Of a stretch of DNA of 48,883 bases, positions 25,234 through 34,447 are shown piece by piece. The DNA is taken from positions 269,887 through 318,769 of the forward strand of contig NZ_LMUJ01000051.1 of NCBI RefSeq assembly GCF_009765975.1. The letters run 5' to 3'. Source of the DNA: Acidisphaera sp. S103 (lineage in GTDB: Bacteria > Pseudomonadota > Alphaproteobacteria > Acetobacterales > Acetobacteraceae). The notes beneath the pieces were generated by a model. It was not told the DNA's origin and searched no databases. It saw nothing but the letters and a program-made list of their open reading frames with translations. A program made the translations under genes and the position numbers. How positions within the stretch are numbered: position 1 is the stretch's first letter; each line of letters starts with the position of its first letter.

Positions 25234-25548
25234 ATGATCGATCGACGGAAAATCATCGCGGCCGGCTTGGCAGGCGCATTCATCCCGGTTTGCGCCGTTC
25301 TCGCGCAGCAGCCGCCCGAGGAACGAAAGGACGTGCCCGCCATCGATCATAGCCATGATCAGCCGCACGCTGTCGACCATGCCCCGCCGCATCCGGTCGA
25401 ACACGTCGCAGAAGCGCGACCGCACATGCCGCCACCGCGCCACGAAGTCCGTCCTCGGTCGCCGGGCGCGTCCTACCATTGGCGAGACGGCCACTGGAAC
25501 TGGGATGGTCACCAGTGGGCGTGGATGGCGGGCGTCTGGTATCACTGA
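25234..25548 (+). CDS. Exported YXWGXW-like small protein
   Basis: The 104-residue protein has a signal peptide (RRKIIAAGLAGAF, cleavage near LAQ at about 25), a His/Pro-rich middle with many HxxP pairs (about 35-75), and a C-terminal Trp/His-rich tail with the spacing of YXWGXW repeats (YHWRDGHWNWDGHQW). Such proteins are exported and of unknown role; the His-rich part could bind metal. AGGAG lies 6 bases before the ATG at 25234, which decides the start over an upstream ATG at 25177. It stands alone between rnhA and the MmgE/PrpD gene. Confidence 0.85.
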   Translation: MIDRRKIIAAGLAGAFIPVCAVLAQQPPEERKDVPAIDHSHDQPHAVDHAPPHPVEHVAEARPHMPPPRHEVRPRSPGASYHWRDGHWNWDGHQWAWMAGVWYH

Positions 25549-25697
25549 CCACCATCCGACCACCTATGACCTGACGCGGAGCCGGCAAAACCGGCCCGCT
25601 TCATCCCCCGTGAGTTGCGGCAACGATCCCGGCGCGCTTGATCGATAACGTCGCACGGCGCACCCTTCCCGCCAAAATTAATCGGGACAGGACAGCC

Positions 25698-27143
25698 ATG
25701 AACCGGCGCTCTTTCATTCGCAACACCGCACTCGTCGGCACCACGGCCGCAGCCGGCGTCCCTCAACCTGCCCCCGCAGCCGAACCCACCCCCCGCCCGG
25801 CACCACCCGATGCCACCGGCACGCTCGCCCGCTTCATCGTCTCCGCCCGGTTCGAAGACCTGCCCGAAGCCGCCCGCACCGAAGCAGCCCGTTCGTTGCT
25901 GAACTGGATGGGTGTCGCCGTCGGCGGATCGCACCATGAAACCATCGACATCGCGCTCGCCGCCGTCACGCCGTTCGCCGGTCCTCCGCAAGCCGGGCTG
26001 TTCGGGCGCAAGGAACGCCTGGACATCATGAACGCGGCGCTGCTGAATGGTATCAGTTCGCACGTGTTCGATTTCGACGACACCGACCTGCTGACCGCCG
26101 TGCATCCATCCGCGCCCGTCGTCCCCGCGCTGCTGGCGATGGCGGAATATCGCAAGGTCAGCGGCCACGATTTCGTCAACGCGATGGTGCTGGGCATCGA
26201 GGCGGAATGCCGCATCGCCCGAGCCGTTACGCCAGCGATGCAAGATGTGGGATGGCATGCGACGGGTGCTGCCGGCGTTTTCGGCGCCGCCGTCGCCACC
26301 GCCAAGATCCTGGGACTTGACCAAACGCGGATGTGCCACGCCATCGGTCTGGCCGCGACACAACCCGTTGGCCTGCGGGAGATGTTCGGTTCGATGACAA
26401 AAAGCTTTCATCCAGGCCGAGCGGCGCAGAATGGCATGCTGGCGGCGCTGCTGGCGGAGAAGGGTTACACCAGTTCCCTGCACGGGATCGAGGCAAAACG
26501 CGGCTGGGCCAACGTCTTGAGCACCGAGCAGCACTACGATGCGATCACCGGAGATCTAGGCAAAACCTACGAGATTTTCCGCAACAGCTACAAACCGTTC
26601 GCCTGTGGACTGGTCGTGCATGCCGTCATCGACGGCTGTATCCAATTGCGGAATGAAAATAAGTTGACCCCCGACATGATCGACCGTATCGATCTGGCCG
26701 TTCATCCGATCGTGCTGGAACTGACGTCGAAACGGAATCCCCGAACCGGGCTGGAAGGCAAGTTCAGCGTCTATTACGCCGCGGCGATCGCGGTCATCGC
26801 CGGACAGGCCGGGGAAGCGCAGTTCAGCGACGCGGCGGTGACCGATCCGGTGGCGGTCGCATTGCGTGACCGTGTCGAAACGACAATAGGCAAATCCCTG
26901 GCGCAAGATCAGGCTCGGGTCACGATCAAGCTCAAGGACGGGCGCGTGCTGAATCGTTTCATTACCCACGCGGTCGGCAGCGTCCAGGTTCCGATGACCA
27001 ATCAGCAGCTTGAAGCGAAATTCACCAATCTCGTCGCCGGTATCCTGCCCGACGATCGGGCTCGGCATCTGATCGACCTGTGCTGGAACGTCGAGCGTAG
27101 CGATGACGCCGGCGATATCGCGCGCGCCGCGGCGGCGGCATAA
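25698..27143 (+). CDS. MmgE/PrpD family protein with Tat signal
   Basis: The 481-residue protein belongs to the MmgE/PrpD family (2-methylcitrate dehydratase and iminodisuccinate epimerase group): SSHVFDFDDTD, AMVLGIEAECRIARA, GWHATGAAGVFGAA, KSFHPGRAAQNG and YKPFACGLVVHA are family landmarks. It differs from cytosolic members by a twin-arginine signal (NRRSFIRNTALVG, then AAGVPQPAPAA), so a periplasmic dehydratase or isomerase is inferred; the substrate is unknown. The start at 25698 is the one that gives the signal; an upstream ATG at 25638 would bury it. The gene is convergent with the VOC gene that ends 14 bases away. Confidence 0.93.
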   Translation: MNRRSFIRNTALVGTTAAAGVPQPAPAAEPTPRPAPPDATGTLARFIVSARFEDLPEAARTEAARSLLNWMGVAVGGSHHETIDIALAAVTPFAGPPQAGLFGRKERLDIMNAALLNGISSHVFDFDDTDLLTAVHPSAPVVPALLAMAEYRKVSGHDFVNAMVLGIEAECRIARAVTPAMQDVGWHATGAAGVFGAAVATAKILGLDQTRMCHAIGLAATQPVGLREMFGSMTKSFHPGRAAQNGMLAALLAEKGYTSSLHGIEAKRGWANVLSTEQHYDAITGDLGKTYEIFRNSYKPFACGLVVHAVIDGCIQLRNENKLTPDMIDRIDLAVHPIVLELTSKRNPRTGLEGKFSVYYAAAIAVIAGQAGEAQFSDAAVTDPVAVALRDRVETTIGKSLAQDQARVTIKLKDGRVLNRFITHAVGSVQVPMTNQQLEAKFTNLVAGILPDDRARHLIDLCWNVERSDDAGDIARAAAAA

Positions 27144-27156
27144 CGCCGTCTCGTGC

Positions 27157-27582
27157 CTACCGGTTCGGCCACAGCCCAGGGGTCGCGACCTCCAGCGAAT
27201 GACCGTCCGGATCGCGGAAATACAGGCTGGTCCCGCCCCGAGGCCAGCCGATCCGGCTTTCCACCGCGACATCGTGATCCAGCAGATGCCGCTCCCACGC
27301 GGTCAACTCCCCGAACGGGATCGCAAACGCCAGATGCAGCGCCCCGCGCCCATGATGCGGTGGAATGACACCGCCTGGCCCTGGCGCCGGCTGATCGGTC
27401 ATGCCGTGGCGAAACAGCAGCAGCACCTGCTCGCCGGGAACCTCCATCGCGCACATGCGATCGTCGTGGAAAACCGTGACGAACCCGAACATCCGCTCGT
27501 AAAACCCGCGCGACCGCTCCAGATCGTCCACATAGAGCGAACTCTCCAGGATCTGGCTGACCCGCGGTGTCGTTCGCTGCAT
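27157..27582 (-). CDS. VOC (glyoxalase/dioxygenase-fold) family protein
   Basis: The 141-residue protein is a single vicinal-oxygen-chelate unit: LESSLYVDDLERSRGFYERMFGF at the start, ALHLAFAIP with a metal-type His in the middle, and SLYFRDPDGHSLEVATPG at the end, where the Glu is a usual metal ligand. It may be a metal enzyme such as a glyoxalase or a resistance-type binding protein; the substrate cannot be told. GGGAGG lies 8 bases before the ATG. It is convergent with the MmgE/PrpD gene and leads no operon; the next minus-strand gene lies upstream. Confidence 0.9.
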   Translation of the reverse strand: MQRTTPRVSQILESSLYVDDLERSRGFYERMFGFVTVFHDDRMCAMEVPGEQVLLLFRHGMTDQPAPGPGGVIPPHHGRGALHLAFAIPFGELTAWERHLLDHDVAVESRIGWPRGGTSLYFRDPDGHSLEVATPGLWPNR

Positions 27583-27634
27583 GAACCCAACCTCCCTTGC
27601 CGCCGGATCGTATGGGTCCGGGACGAAAGCTGGA

Positions 27635-27856
27635 TTAGACCCGCTTCCGCGCCACCGACTTGATCACACCCCGCGGCCGGCCGGATGCCAGCCCGATCTC
27701 CCGGTCCTGCGCCTCGATCGCCGCCTTGGCCGGTTCATCGCCATCCAGGCCGCCCAGCATAGACCCGAGCACCTTGCGGTTGGAGGTAACCGTCCCATCG
27801 ACATAGGTCACATCGAACAGCACGAACGTGCTCTCATTGCGTCGTTTCATCGCCAT
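27635..27856 (-). CDS. Small conserved alphaproteobacterial protein
   Basis: This 73-residue protein is of a type that I know as a conserved hypothetical in alphaproteobacteria: a FVLFDVTYVDGTVTSNR hairpin, a GLDGD turn, a EAQDREI helix and a basic SGRPRGVIKSVARKR tail. No function is known. The basic tail suggests contact with nucleic acid or ribosome, which is only a guess. ATGs at 27856 and 27850 are both possible. It is followed by the VOC gene and preceded by another small gene on the same strand. Confidence 0.75.
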   Translation of the reverse strand: MAMKRRNESTFVLFDVTYVDGTVTSNRKVLGSMLGGLDGDEPAKAAIEAQDREIGLASGRPRGVIKSVARKRV

Positions 27857-27886
27857 CGCATCAATCCCGTCCCAAGGCGTCCCCGG

Positions 27887-28057
27887 TCACGACCCGCTCG
27901 TTTCCTCGGACTCCTGCGGCGGTGCAGTTCCATCCAGCTCGGCCTTGCGTCGCGCCAGAGCGGCATCCTCCCGCTCGCGCAGCTTCGCTTCCTTCTTCGC
28001 CTGCTTCGCGCGATCTCGTTCGGCCCGCTGCTGATTGTAGTTCGGCTTGAATACCAT
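27887..28057 (-). CDS. Small highly charged coiled-coil protein
   Basis: The 56 residues start FKPNYNQQRAERDRAKQAKK and form one long Lys/Arg/Glu/Ala helix, likely a coiled coil, with a Ser/Glu-rich acidic tail. Similar short proteins with the FKPNYNQQR start are common in alphaproteobacteria and have no known role. GAGGG lies a few bases before the ATG at 28057, which favours it over the ATG at 28072. Confidence 0.75.
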   Translation of the reverse strand: MVFKPNYNQQRAERDRAKQAKKEAKLREREDAALARRKAELDGTAPPQESEETSGS

Positions 28058-28130
28058 GACACCCTCTTGCATCCCCCTCGGCGTGCTTCCGGACGAAGCG
28101 GTTACCGGGGTGCGTCCCTATAAGCCGCTT

Positions 28131-28775
28131 TTATACGGGCGCGTCCGCCAGCGATACCGCGGGTTCAGATGATTTCGCCTCGGCCTCTTCCCGAACCCGA
28201 TCGGCCCGCTGATCGGACCTGGCCGTGTCAGCCGTCCGCCCATCGACCAGTTTCTGCGTCAGCTTGACGATCGCGTCCGCCTTGTCGGTTCCCACCACCC
28301 CGGCAAACTCCCCGGCGAGGCGGTCGATCGCCAGTTCGAACAGGTTGCGCTGGCTGTAACTGGGGGCGGATCCGTTGGCCGCGCTTTGCAGGTCGCGGCA
28401 CACTTCGGCGACCATCTTCAGATCGCCGGAGTTGATCTTCGCCTGGAATTCCTGCGCGCGCTTCGCCCACATCAACCGGCTGACCTTGGGGCGCCCGGCC
28501 AGGATCGTCATCGCCTGCGCCATCGCCTCGGGAGTCGCCAATTTGCGCAGACCGGTCACCCGAGCCTGCGCGACGGGAACCCGCAACGTCATCTTGTTTT
28601 CATCGAAGGAGATATAGATCAGGTCCAGCTTGTGGCCGCCAATCTCCTCCGACCCGATCTTGTCGATCTTGCCCACGCCGTGCGTCGGATAGACGACAAA
28701 GTCGCCCTTCCGGAACGGATCGTCATCCTGCTGCTTCGGCTGCGCCGCCGTCGCACCGTATGCCGCCGATACCAT
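28131..28775 (-). CDS. CarD/CdnL family transcription regulator
   Basis: The 214-residue protein has the CarD N-terminal domain that binds RNA polymerase beta (FRKGDFVVYPTHGVGKIDKI, then DLIYISFDENKMTLRVPV, about 20-75) and the helical C-terminal domain (about 85-170, with MWAKRAQEFQAKINSGDL and AIDRLAGE) that contacts promoter DNA. A charged tail follows. It would stabilise open complexes, as at rRNA promoters. The ATG at 28775 follows GAAGG by a few bases; a GTG at 28826 would add 17 residues. It is divergent from groEL and shares a 345-base region with it that holds a CIRCE element. Confidence 0.93.
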   Translation of the reverse strand: MVSAAYGATAAQPKQQDDDPFRKGDFVVYPTHGVGKIDKIGSEEIGGHKLDLIYISFDENKMTLRVPVAQARVTGLRKLATPEAMAQAMTILAGRPKVSRLMWAKRAQEFQAKINSGDLKMVAEVCRDLQSAANGSAPSYSQRNLFELAIDRLAGEFAGVVGTDKADAIVKLTQKLVDGRTADTARSDQRADRVREEAEAKSSEPAVSLADAPV

Positions 28776-28949
28776 GGCCTTCGTGATTTCTGCTGCCGCC
28801 AATTTATCCACCCGCCTAAAGTCCACGTCTTATATAGGACTTTTCGCCCGAGATACACCGACTTCATTCGGGGCATTCTCCCCGCGCAAGCCCCCGGGGA
28901 AATTATTCATCTTGGATCGACAGGGGCAGCCAGGCTTCGAATCTTACCC

Positions 28950-28976
28950 CTGGCACTCTCATAGGAAGAGTGCTAA
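28950..28976. promoter_or_regulatory. CIRCE operator (HrcA site)
   Basis: CTGGCACTC-N9-GAGTGCTAA matches the CIRCE inverted repeat (TTAGCACTC-N9-GAGTGCTAA) with seven of nine positions in the left arm and all nine in the right. It lies 145 bases before groEL. HrcA binding here would repress groEL until heat or misfolding stress. A weak TTGGAT box lies about 35 bases before it. No other feature is seen in 28776-29120. Confidence 0.88.
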
Positions 28977-29081
28977 CACCTCCCGACCGGCGAAACATAT
29001 TTTGTCGTGCATGCCAATTCAGCCCCCTGTGGGACCCCTGTCTGGCTACGACGAAACTTCGTTATCGGCGCTCGCCGGTGA

Positions 29082-30722
<1,641 letters not shown>

Positions 30723-30731
30723 TCGCTGAAA

Positions 30732-30765
30732 CATCCACCGCGCCTTGCGTCAGGCGCGGTGGATG
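30732..30765 (+). terminator. Hairpin after groEL
   Basis: CATCCACCGCGCC and GGCGCGGTGGATG form a perfect 13-bp stem with an 8-base loop, 9 bases after the groEL stop. No T run follows, so it may be a terminator, an mRNA-stabilising hairpin, or both. Confidence 0.7.
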
Positions 30766-30780
30766 CCCCAGGAAATCGCG

Positions 30781-30972
30781 ATGACCGACGCCAATGCGCC
30801 CGATCCCGCATTCGATACGTTCACATCTCGCCTGATCCGCCGCGAAGCGCTGCGCCGCGCCGCCCTGGAACTGTCCACCACCACGCCCGCGGGCCTGGAA
30901 AGCGCACTGGCCAAAATCTCCGCCGAAGTGACGGAAGAAGCCGCCGAAGCGAAAATCACCCCCAAGCGCTAA
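30781..30972 (+). CDS. Small unknown protein downstream of groEL
   Basis: The 63-residue protein is rich in Ala and charged residues and reads as two helices: FDTFTSRLIRREALRRAALEL, then a Thr/Pro break and LESALAKISAEVTEEAAEAKI. I do not recognise it. The start is the ATG at 30781, preceded by CAGGAAA. It lies just after the groEL hairpin, so read-through from groEL is possible. There is no likeness to groES. Confidence 0.55.
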   Translation: MTDANAPDPAFDTFTSRLIRREALRRAALELSTTTPAGLESALAKISAEVTEEAAEAKITPKR

Positions 30973-31283
30973 GACTACCAGCCTCAACAACGTTCGGCGG
31001 GCCTCGGCGCCCTCGATTCGTCCCTGCGACTCGTCATAGCCCGGCGCCAGTCCGGGCTATCCGCCACGATATGGATCTGATGACCTGGACTTCACCGGTC
31101 CATGGCGACGCCGACATCTCAATGCGATCTCGCTTCAGAAAATGGAGAAGTTTTCCGATGGCTGACGCCCGATGCAGTTGCGGCGCGCTGGCAGAACCCA
31201 ACCCAACCCGCCGAGGGCATCCTCTCCACCTATCGCGGCACCATCGACCCCACCGACATCCAGCCCGCAATCAAGGGCAGCCC
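30973..31283. other. Intergenic region with terminator-like hairpin and possible gene remnant
   Basis: A perfect 9-bp hairpin (ATAGCCCGG, 7-base loop, CCGGGCTAT) lies at 31036-31060 and may end transcription from the groEL side. From 31102 a plus-strand frame (MATPTSQCDL, then FRWLTPDAVAARWQNP) has protein-like composition and G+C-rich third positions up to the end of the transglutaminase gene on the other strand. It may be a gene whose 3' part is lost. I recognise no family. Confidence 0.35.
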
Positions 31284-32090
31284 CTACTCCACCTCATCCG
31301 TCACGACCTTGAAACTGACCAGCGTGTTCGGCCCGAACGCGTTGCTGATCGGCACATCCACCGCATCCCGCCCCCGGGCGATCAACACCCGTCCATACAG
31401 CGGCTTGTTGTTGCGCGGATCGAACGTATGCCACGCCCCATCCAGATAAGCCTCGAACCACCCGGCGAAATCCATCAGCGAATGTGGCGGAGGCACCCCG
31501 ATATCGCTCAAATACCCCGTGCAATACCGTGCCGGAATGTTCATCGCCCGACACAACGCCACGCCCAGATGCGCAAAATCACGGCATACCCCGCGCTTCT
31601 CATTGAACACCTCCCAGGCCGTCTTGGTGGACCGGGCGGCCATGTAGTCGAAGGTGATATGGTTGTGAACGAAATCGCAGATCGCCTGCACCCGAGCCCA
31701 ACCCGTCGGCCCCTGCCCGAACATCGCCCACGCCGTTTCCGACAACCGGTCGGTCTCGCAGTACCGGCTGCCCAGCAGGAATACCATCGCCTCATCCGGC
31801 AGGTCCTGCACCGCATGCTGCCGCGCCGACGCCACGATCGGATCCGGCAGGCCGGCATCGTTGACCACGGCGGTGCTGGCGATCCGCGTCCGCCCCGCCG
31901 GCACCACAAGGCGCGAGCACCAGTTACCAAACGAATCGTGATAGGCATGGACTGGTACCGCCGGTTCTGTCACCAGATGATCCGGGACCACGATATCGGC
32001 GACTCGGGAATGATGGACGTGCAGCATCAGCACCATTGGCGTGGGTTGGACGCAGTCGTAAACGATTTCGTAGCCGACACGGATTTGCAT
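31284..32090 (-). CDS. Transglutaminase-like domain protein
   Basis: The 268-residue protein has an N-terminal beta domain (about 1-115) with the IRVGYEIVYDC start and a transglutaminase-like (papain-fold) core with the triad in order: Cys in EKRGVCRDFAHLGVALCRA, His in the segment DGAWHTFD and Asp/Asn in the same FDPRNN block. Members hydrolyse or cross-link peptides, sometimes linked to peptide tags; the substrate is unknown. No signal peptide is seen. The start is the ATG at 32090, with AAGGA 5 bases before it. It is divergent from the 82-residue gene at 32167. Confidence 0.9.
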   Translation of the reverse strand: MQIRVGYEIVYDCVQPTPMVLMLHVHHSRVADIVVPDHLVTEPAVPVHAYHDSFGNWCSRLVVPAGRTRIASTAVVNDAGLPDPIVASARQHAVQDLPDEAMVFLLGSRYCETDRLSETAWAMFGQGPTGWARVQAICDFVHNHITFDYMAARSTKTAWEVFNEKRGVCRDFAHLGVALCRAMNIPARYCTGYLSDIGVPPPHSLMDFAGWFEAYLDGAWHTFDPRNNKPLYGRVLIARGRDAVDVPISNAFGPNTLVSFKVVTDEVE

Positions 32091-32166
32091 GTTGATCCTT
32101 GTTTCGAATGGTAGCTGATCGGGCATGGTCCCAAAACCAGGCATCTCAGGTTAGGAAAACGGCTCC

Positions 32167-32415
32167 ATGGCGCGTGAAACCCTCTATCTCGTGCAGGCAT
32201 TCACCGCCGGCAAAGGCATGCGGTTGACCGCCGATACGCCCGTCCGCTGCCGATCTCCCGAAATCGCGCGCCAGCGGGCCGAGAATCTGGTGCCGACCCG
32301 GGCCGGAGTCGTCGCATTCTCGACCTCGGGCGACGCGGAACTGGGTGATTACGACGACGAGCCGACGATCATATTCAAGGCGGGACGTTTGCCGTCATCA
32401 TTTGAAGAAGCGTGA
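32167..32415 (+). CDS. Small conserved hypothetical protein
   Basis: The 82-residue protein reads ETLYLVQAFTAGKGMRL at the start, followed by a helix with ARQRAENLV and an acidic GDYDDEP turn. It is globular in composition, with no signal or membrane segment. It resembles short alphaproteobacterial proteins without known role. It stands 76 bases from the divergent transglutaminase-like gene, with which it may share a promoter region. Confidence 0.7.
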   Translation: MARETLYLVQAFTAGKGMRLTADTPVRCRSPEIARQRAENLVPTRAGVVAFSTSGDAELGDYDDEPTIIFKAGRLPSSFEEA

Positions 32416-32764
32416 AACGGCGGATCATTTATTGGCCGCATAAATCTCGCTTTTTTGGCATTCCGCCGGACGCGACCGCCATTTGGGCGAAGTCTGCCGG
32501 CTTGTAACCGCCATTTCGACCGCACGATCCTTACAGCCTTATCGGCCGTCCCGCCAGCCGATTGCGGCGCCGGCCTTGCATTTCCGCGCGATCATGCGCA
32601 AATGGAGGCTCAATTCGCGTGGGATTTCCTTCGCCCGCCTGTCGTGGACAGGATCTGTCGTCAGCCTGGCCTGACCCGACCATCCACAGATCGACCCAGT
32701 GCTCGCGGCAACCGCCTCGGGTTCGTTGCGACCGAAGCGATCGCTCACCAAAAGGAAGATACGC
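32416..32764. other. Intergenic region, nothing supported
   Basis: About 350 bases without a convincing gene. A short T run lies near 32450. The right end holds the ribosome site (AAGGAAG) of the gene at 32765 and presumably its promoter. Confidence 0.5.
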
Positions 32765-33091
32765 ATGAGTGCAGTGCCCACCGACGACCCGATGCAACCC
32801 GACGCCGAGCCGGTGGATAACGCGGCCGACGCGATGAAGGACCAGTTGCAAAAAGACGTCGCATCCTGGCGTGAAGGCCGCGCGGACGGATCGGCGCGTG
32901 GTGCCACCGAACTCAGCGTCGCCGTGACCCGCTCCATCGTGCCGCCCACCACCGCGCGCATGAAGCGGGCCAAGCCCGTAACCCCGGAGGTCAGGTCCGC
33001 GACGACTGAAAAGAAGCCGTTCGGCATGTCCTATGACGGCACCAGCCGGCAGGACTACATCAAGCTGATGATCTCCCGCGGCGCCAGGTGA
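32765..33091 (+). CDS. Unknown acidic/basic small protein
   Basis: The 108-residue protein has an acidic start (Asp/Glu/Pro-rich, about 1-20), a helix with KDQLQKDVASWREGRADGSARGATE, and a basic Pro/Thr-rich end. I do not recognise a family. AAGGAAG lies 6 bases before the ATG and fixes the start. The next gene begins with GTG inside its stop codon region (GTGA), so the two are translated together. Confidence 0.65.
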   Translation: MSAVPTDDPMQPDAEPVDNAADAMKDQLQKDVASWREGRADGSARGATELSVAVTRSIVPPTTARMKRAKPVTPEVRSATTEKKPFGMSYDGTSRQDYIKLMISRGAR

Positions 33092-33294
33092 GCTGGGTCA
33101 CCTTCGAAGCCGCCACCGGCGGCCTCGTGACGGTGCAGCTTCGCCATATCGTGGCGATCTATGACGAACAAGGTTCGGTCAAGCTGGCGACCAGTTCGGG
33201 CGGGGTGCATATCCTGAAGGACATCACCGTGCAGCGCGCCGCGGCGATGGTCTCCAAGGCCGAGGATGCGACGGCGACGCGCCTCGACCCATGA
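33088..33294 (+). CDS. Small unknown protein, coupled to the preceding gene
   Basis: This 68-residue protein begins at a GTG that overlaps the preceding TGA (GTGA). It reads SWVTFEAATGGLVTVQLRHI, then a beta-rich middle and a helical end (ITVQRAAAMVSKAEDA). The beta-hairpin pattern with VAIYDE is like small flagellar or LytTR-like folds but no family is certain. Coupling to the 108-residue gene suggests that the two act together. Confidence 0.6.
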   Translation: MSWVTFEAATGGLVTVQLRHIVAIYDEQGSVKLATSSGGVHILKDITVQRAAAMVSKAEDATATRLDP

Positions 33295-33355
33295 CGCGGG
33301 GCACCGTTTCCCAAACGTCACGTGCAAATGCGCGGTCGCCATGGGATGGTGAGTA

Positions 33356-33553
33356 ATGGCCGACACGACCTATCGGATTGTCCGGCGCGAGGACGACAGC
33401 TTCGCCGTCGAAATCAAACGCTTCGGCGCGCTGCCACAAACCGCGGCCGGCTTTGCCACGGAGGCCGCGGCCAAGGGGTGGATCGCCCAGGATGAACGCC
33501 TGCGCTCCGATTCGTTTGGGCCGCCGGCGGCCCGCCCGTGGCGCGCGGTATAG
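33356..33553 (+). CDS. Small unknown protein with beta-beta-alpha pattern
   Basis: The 65-residue protein shows TYRIVRREDDSFAVEIKR as two strands and then a helix (GFATEAAAKGWIAQDERLR), a pattern seen in short conserved proteins of this class with no known role. GGTGAG lies before the ATG. It ends directly against the stop of the convergent AIM24-type gene (33554). Confidence 0.65.
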   Translation: MADTTYRIVRREDDSFAVEIKRFGALPQTAAGFATEAAAKGWIAQDERLRSDSFGPPAARPWRAV

Positions 33554-34318
33554 TCAGGTATTGTTGCCACCCGAACCGCCGAACAGTCCACCCAGCAGGC
33601 CGCCGACACCCACCGCCGCCACCCCACTGCCGGTCGTCGTCTCGGTCCGGCCGGGCAGGTAACGGCCGATCTCCTCCGCCAGGTTCAGGATCGGCATGCT
33701 CTGCAAGGCAATGTGGCCGGGTCCGGTCAACGTCGCCAGGAACAGCCCCTCCCCACCGAACAGCACATTCCGGAAACCGCGGACCATCTGGATGTCGAAC
33801 CCGACGGTCTGCGCCATCACCCCGACATGGCCGGCATGGACCAACAGCCGCTCGCCAGGGGCGAGGTCACGCTCCACCACCTCACCCGACAGGTCGAGGA
33901 ACACCGTCCCCGGCCCCGTGACCTTCTGCAGGATAAACCCCTCGCCGCCGAAAAATCCCGCGCCCAGGCGCTTCTGCCAGGCGATTTCCAGGCTCACCGA
34001 CCGTTCGGCGACCAGGAACGTCTCTTTGCGGCAGATCAGCGACTGACCGGGCGCCAGCGTGACCGGCATGATCGTGCCGGGAAACCGCGGCGCGAACGCG
34101 ACATGACCGTTGCCGCGCGCGGTGAACTCGGTGATGAAAAAGCTGCCGCCGCCGAAGCTGCGCGCCAGCCCGGCGAAAAAACCGCCGCCGGTGTTGGTGT
34201 TCATCTCGACGGCATCGTTCATCCAGCACATGCAGTTGGTCTGGCTGTAGACGACCTCACCCGGCATCAGATCGACCGCGACGGTCTGCATCAGCGTGCC
34301 GGTTATCGTGTATTGCAT
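33554..34318 (-). CDS. AIM24/TIGR00266-type protein
   Basis: The 254-residue protein matches the AIM24 (TIGR00266) family, a trimeric beta-barrel-like fold of unknown role: MPGEVVYSQTNCMCWMND, a Gly/Phe-rich FFAGLARSFGGGSFF, PGTIMPV and repeated GEGFILQKVTGPG / GEGLFLATLTGPG. A Gly-rich tail closes it. The start needs care: AAGGAGG touches the ATG at 34318 with no spacer, so an ATG a few codons upstream (34333-34336 region, reading MMGARRMQY) may be used instead. The gene is divergent from the MFS transporter at 34448. Confidence 0.9.
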   Translation of the reverse strand: MQYTITGTLMQTVAVDLMPGEVVYSQTNCMCWMNDAVEMNTNTGGGFFAGLARSFGGGSFFITEFTARGNGHVAFAPRFPGTIMPVTLAPGQSLICRKETFLVAERSVSLEIAWQKRLGAGFFGGEGFILQKVTGPGTVFLDLSGEVVERDLAPGERLLVHAGHVGVMAQTVGFDIQMVRGFRNVLFGGEGLFLATLTGPGHIALQSMPILNLAEEIGRYLPGRTETTTGSGVAAVGVGGLLGGLFGGSGGNNT

Positions 34319-34447
34319 CCTCCTTGCCCCCATCATTCGATCCAAATCCTGCATCGACCGATGCCGATTCGGACATGGACCTGTCAAGGCACGTCCCCTA
34401 TGGACCCCCCCATCGCGGTCAACGATGCCGCGCGCTCCACGAGGAAA

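Noticed and set aside
28826-28826. GTG start for the CarD protein
   Set aside because: The ATG at 28775 has a ribosome site and the extra residues are not part of the CarD fold, so the shorter form is preferred.
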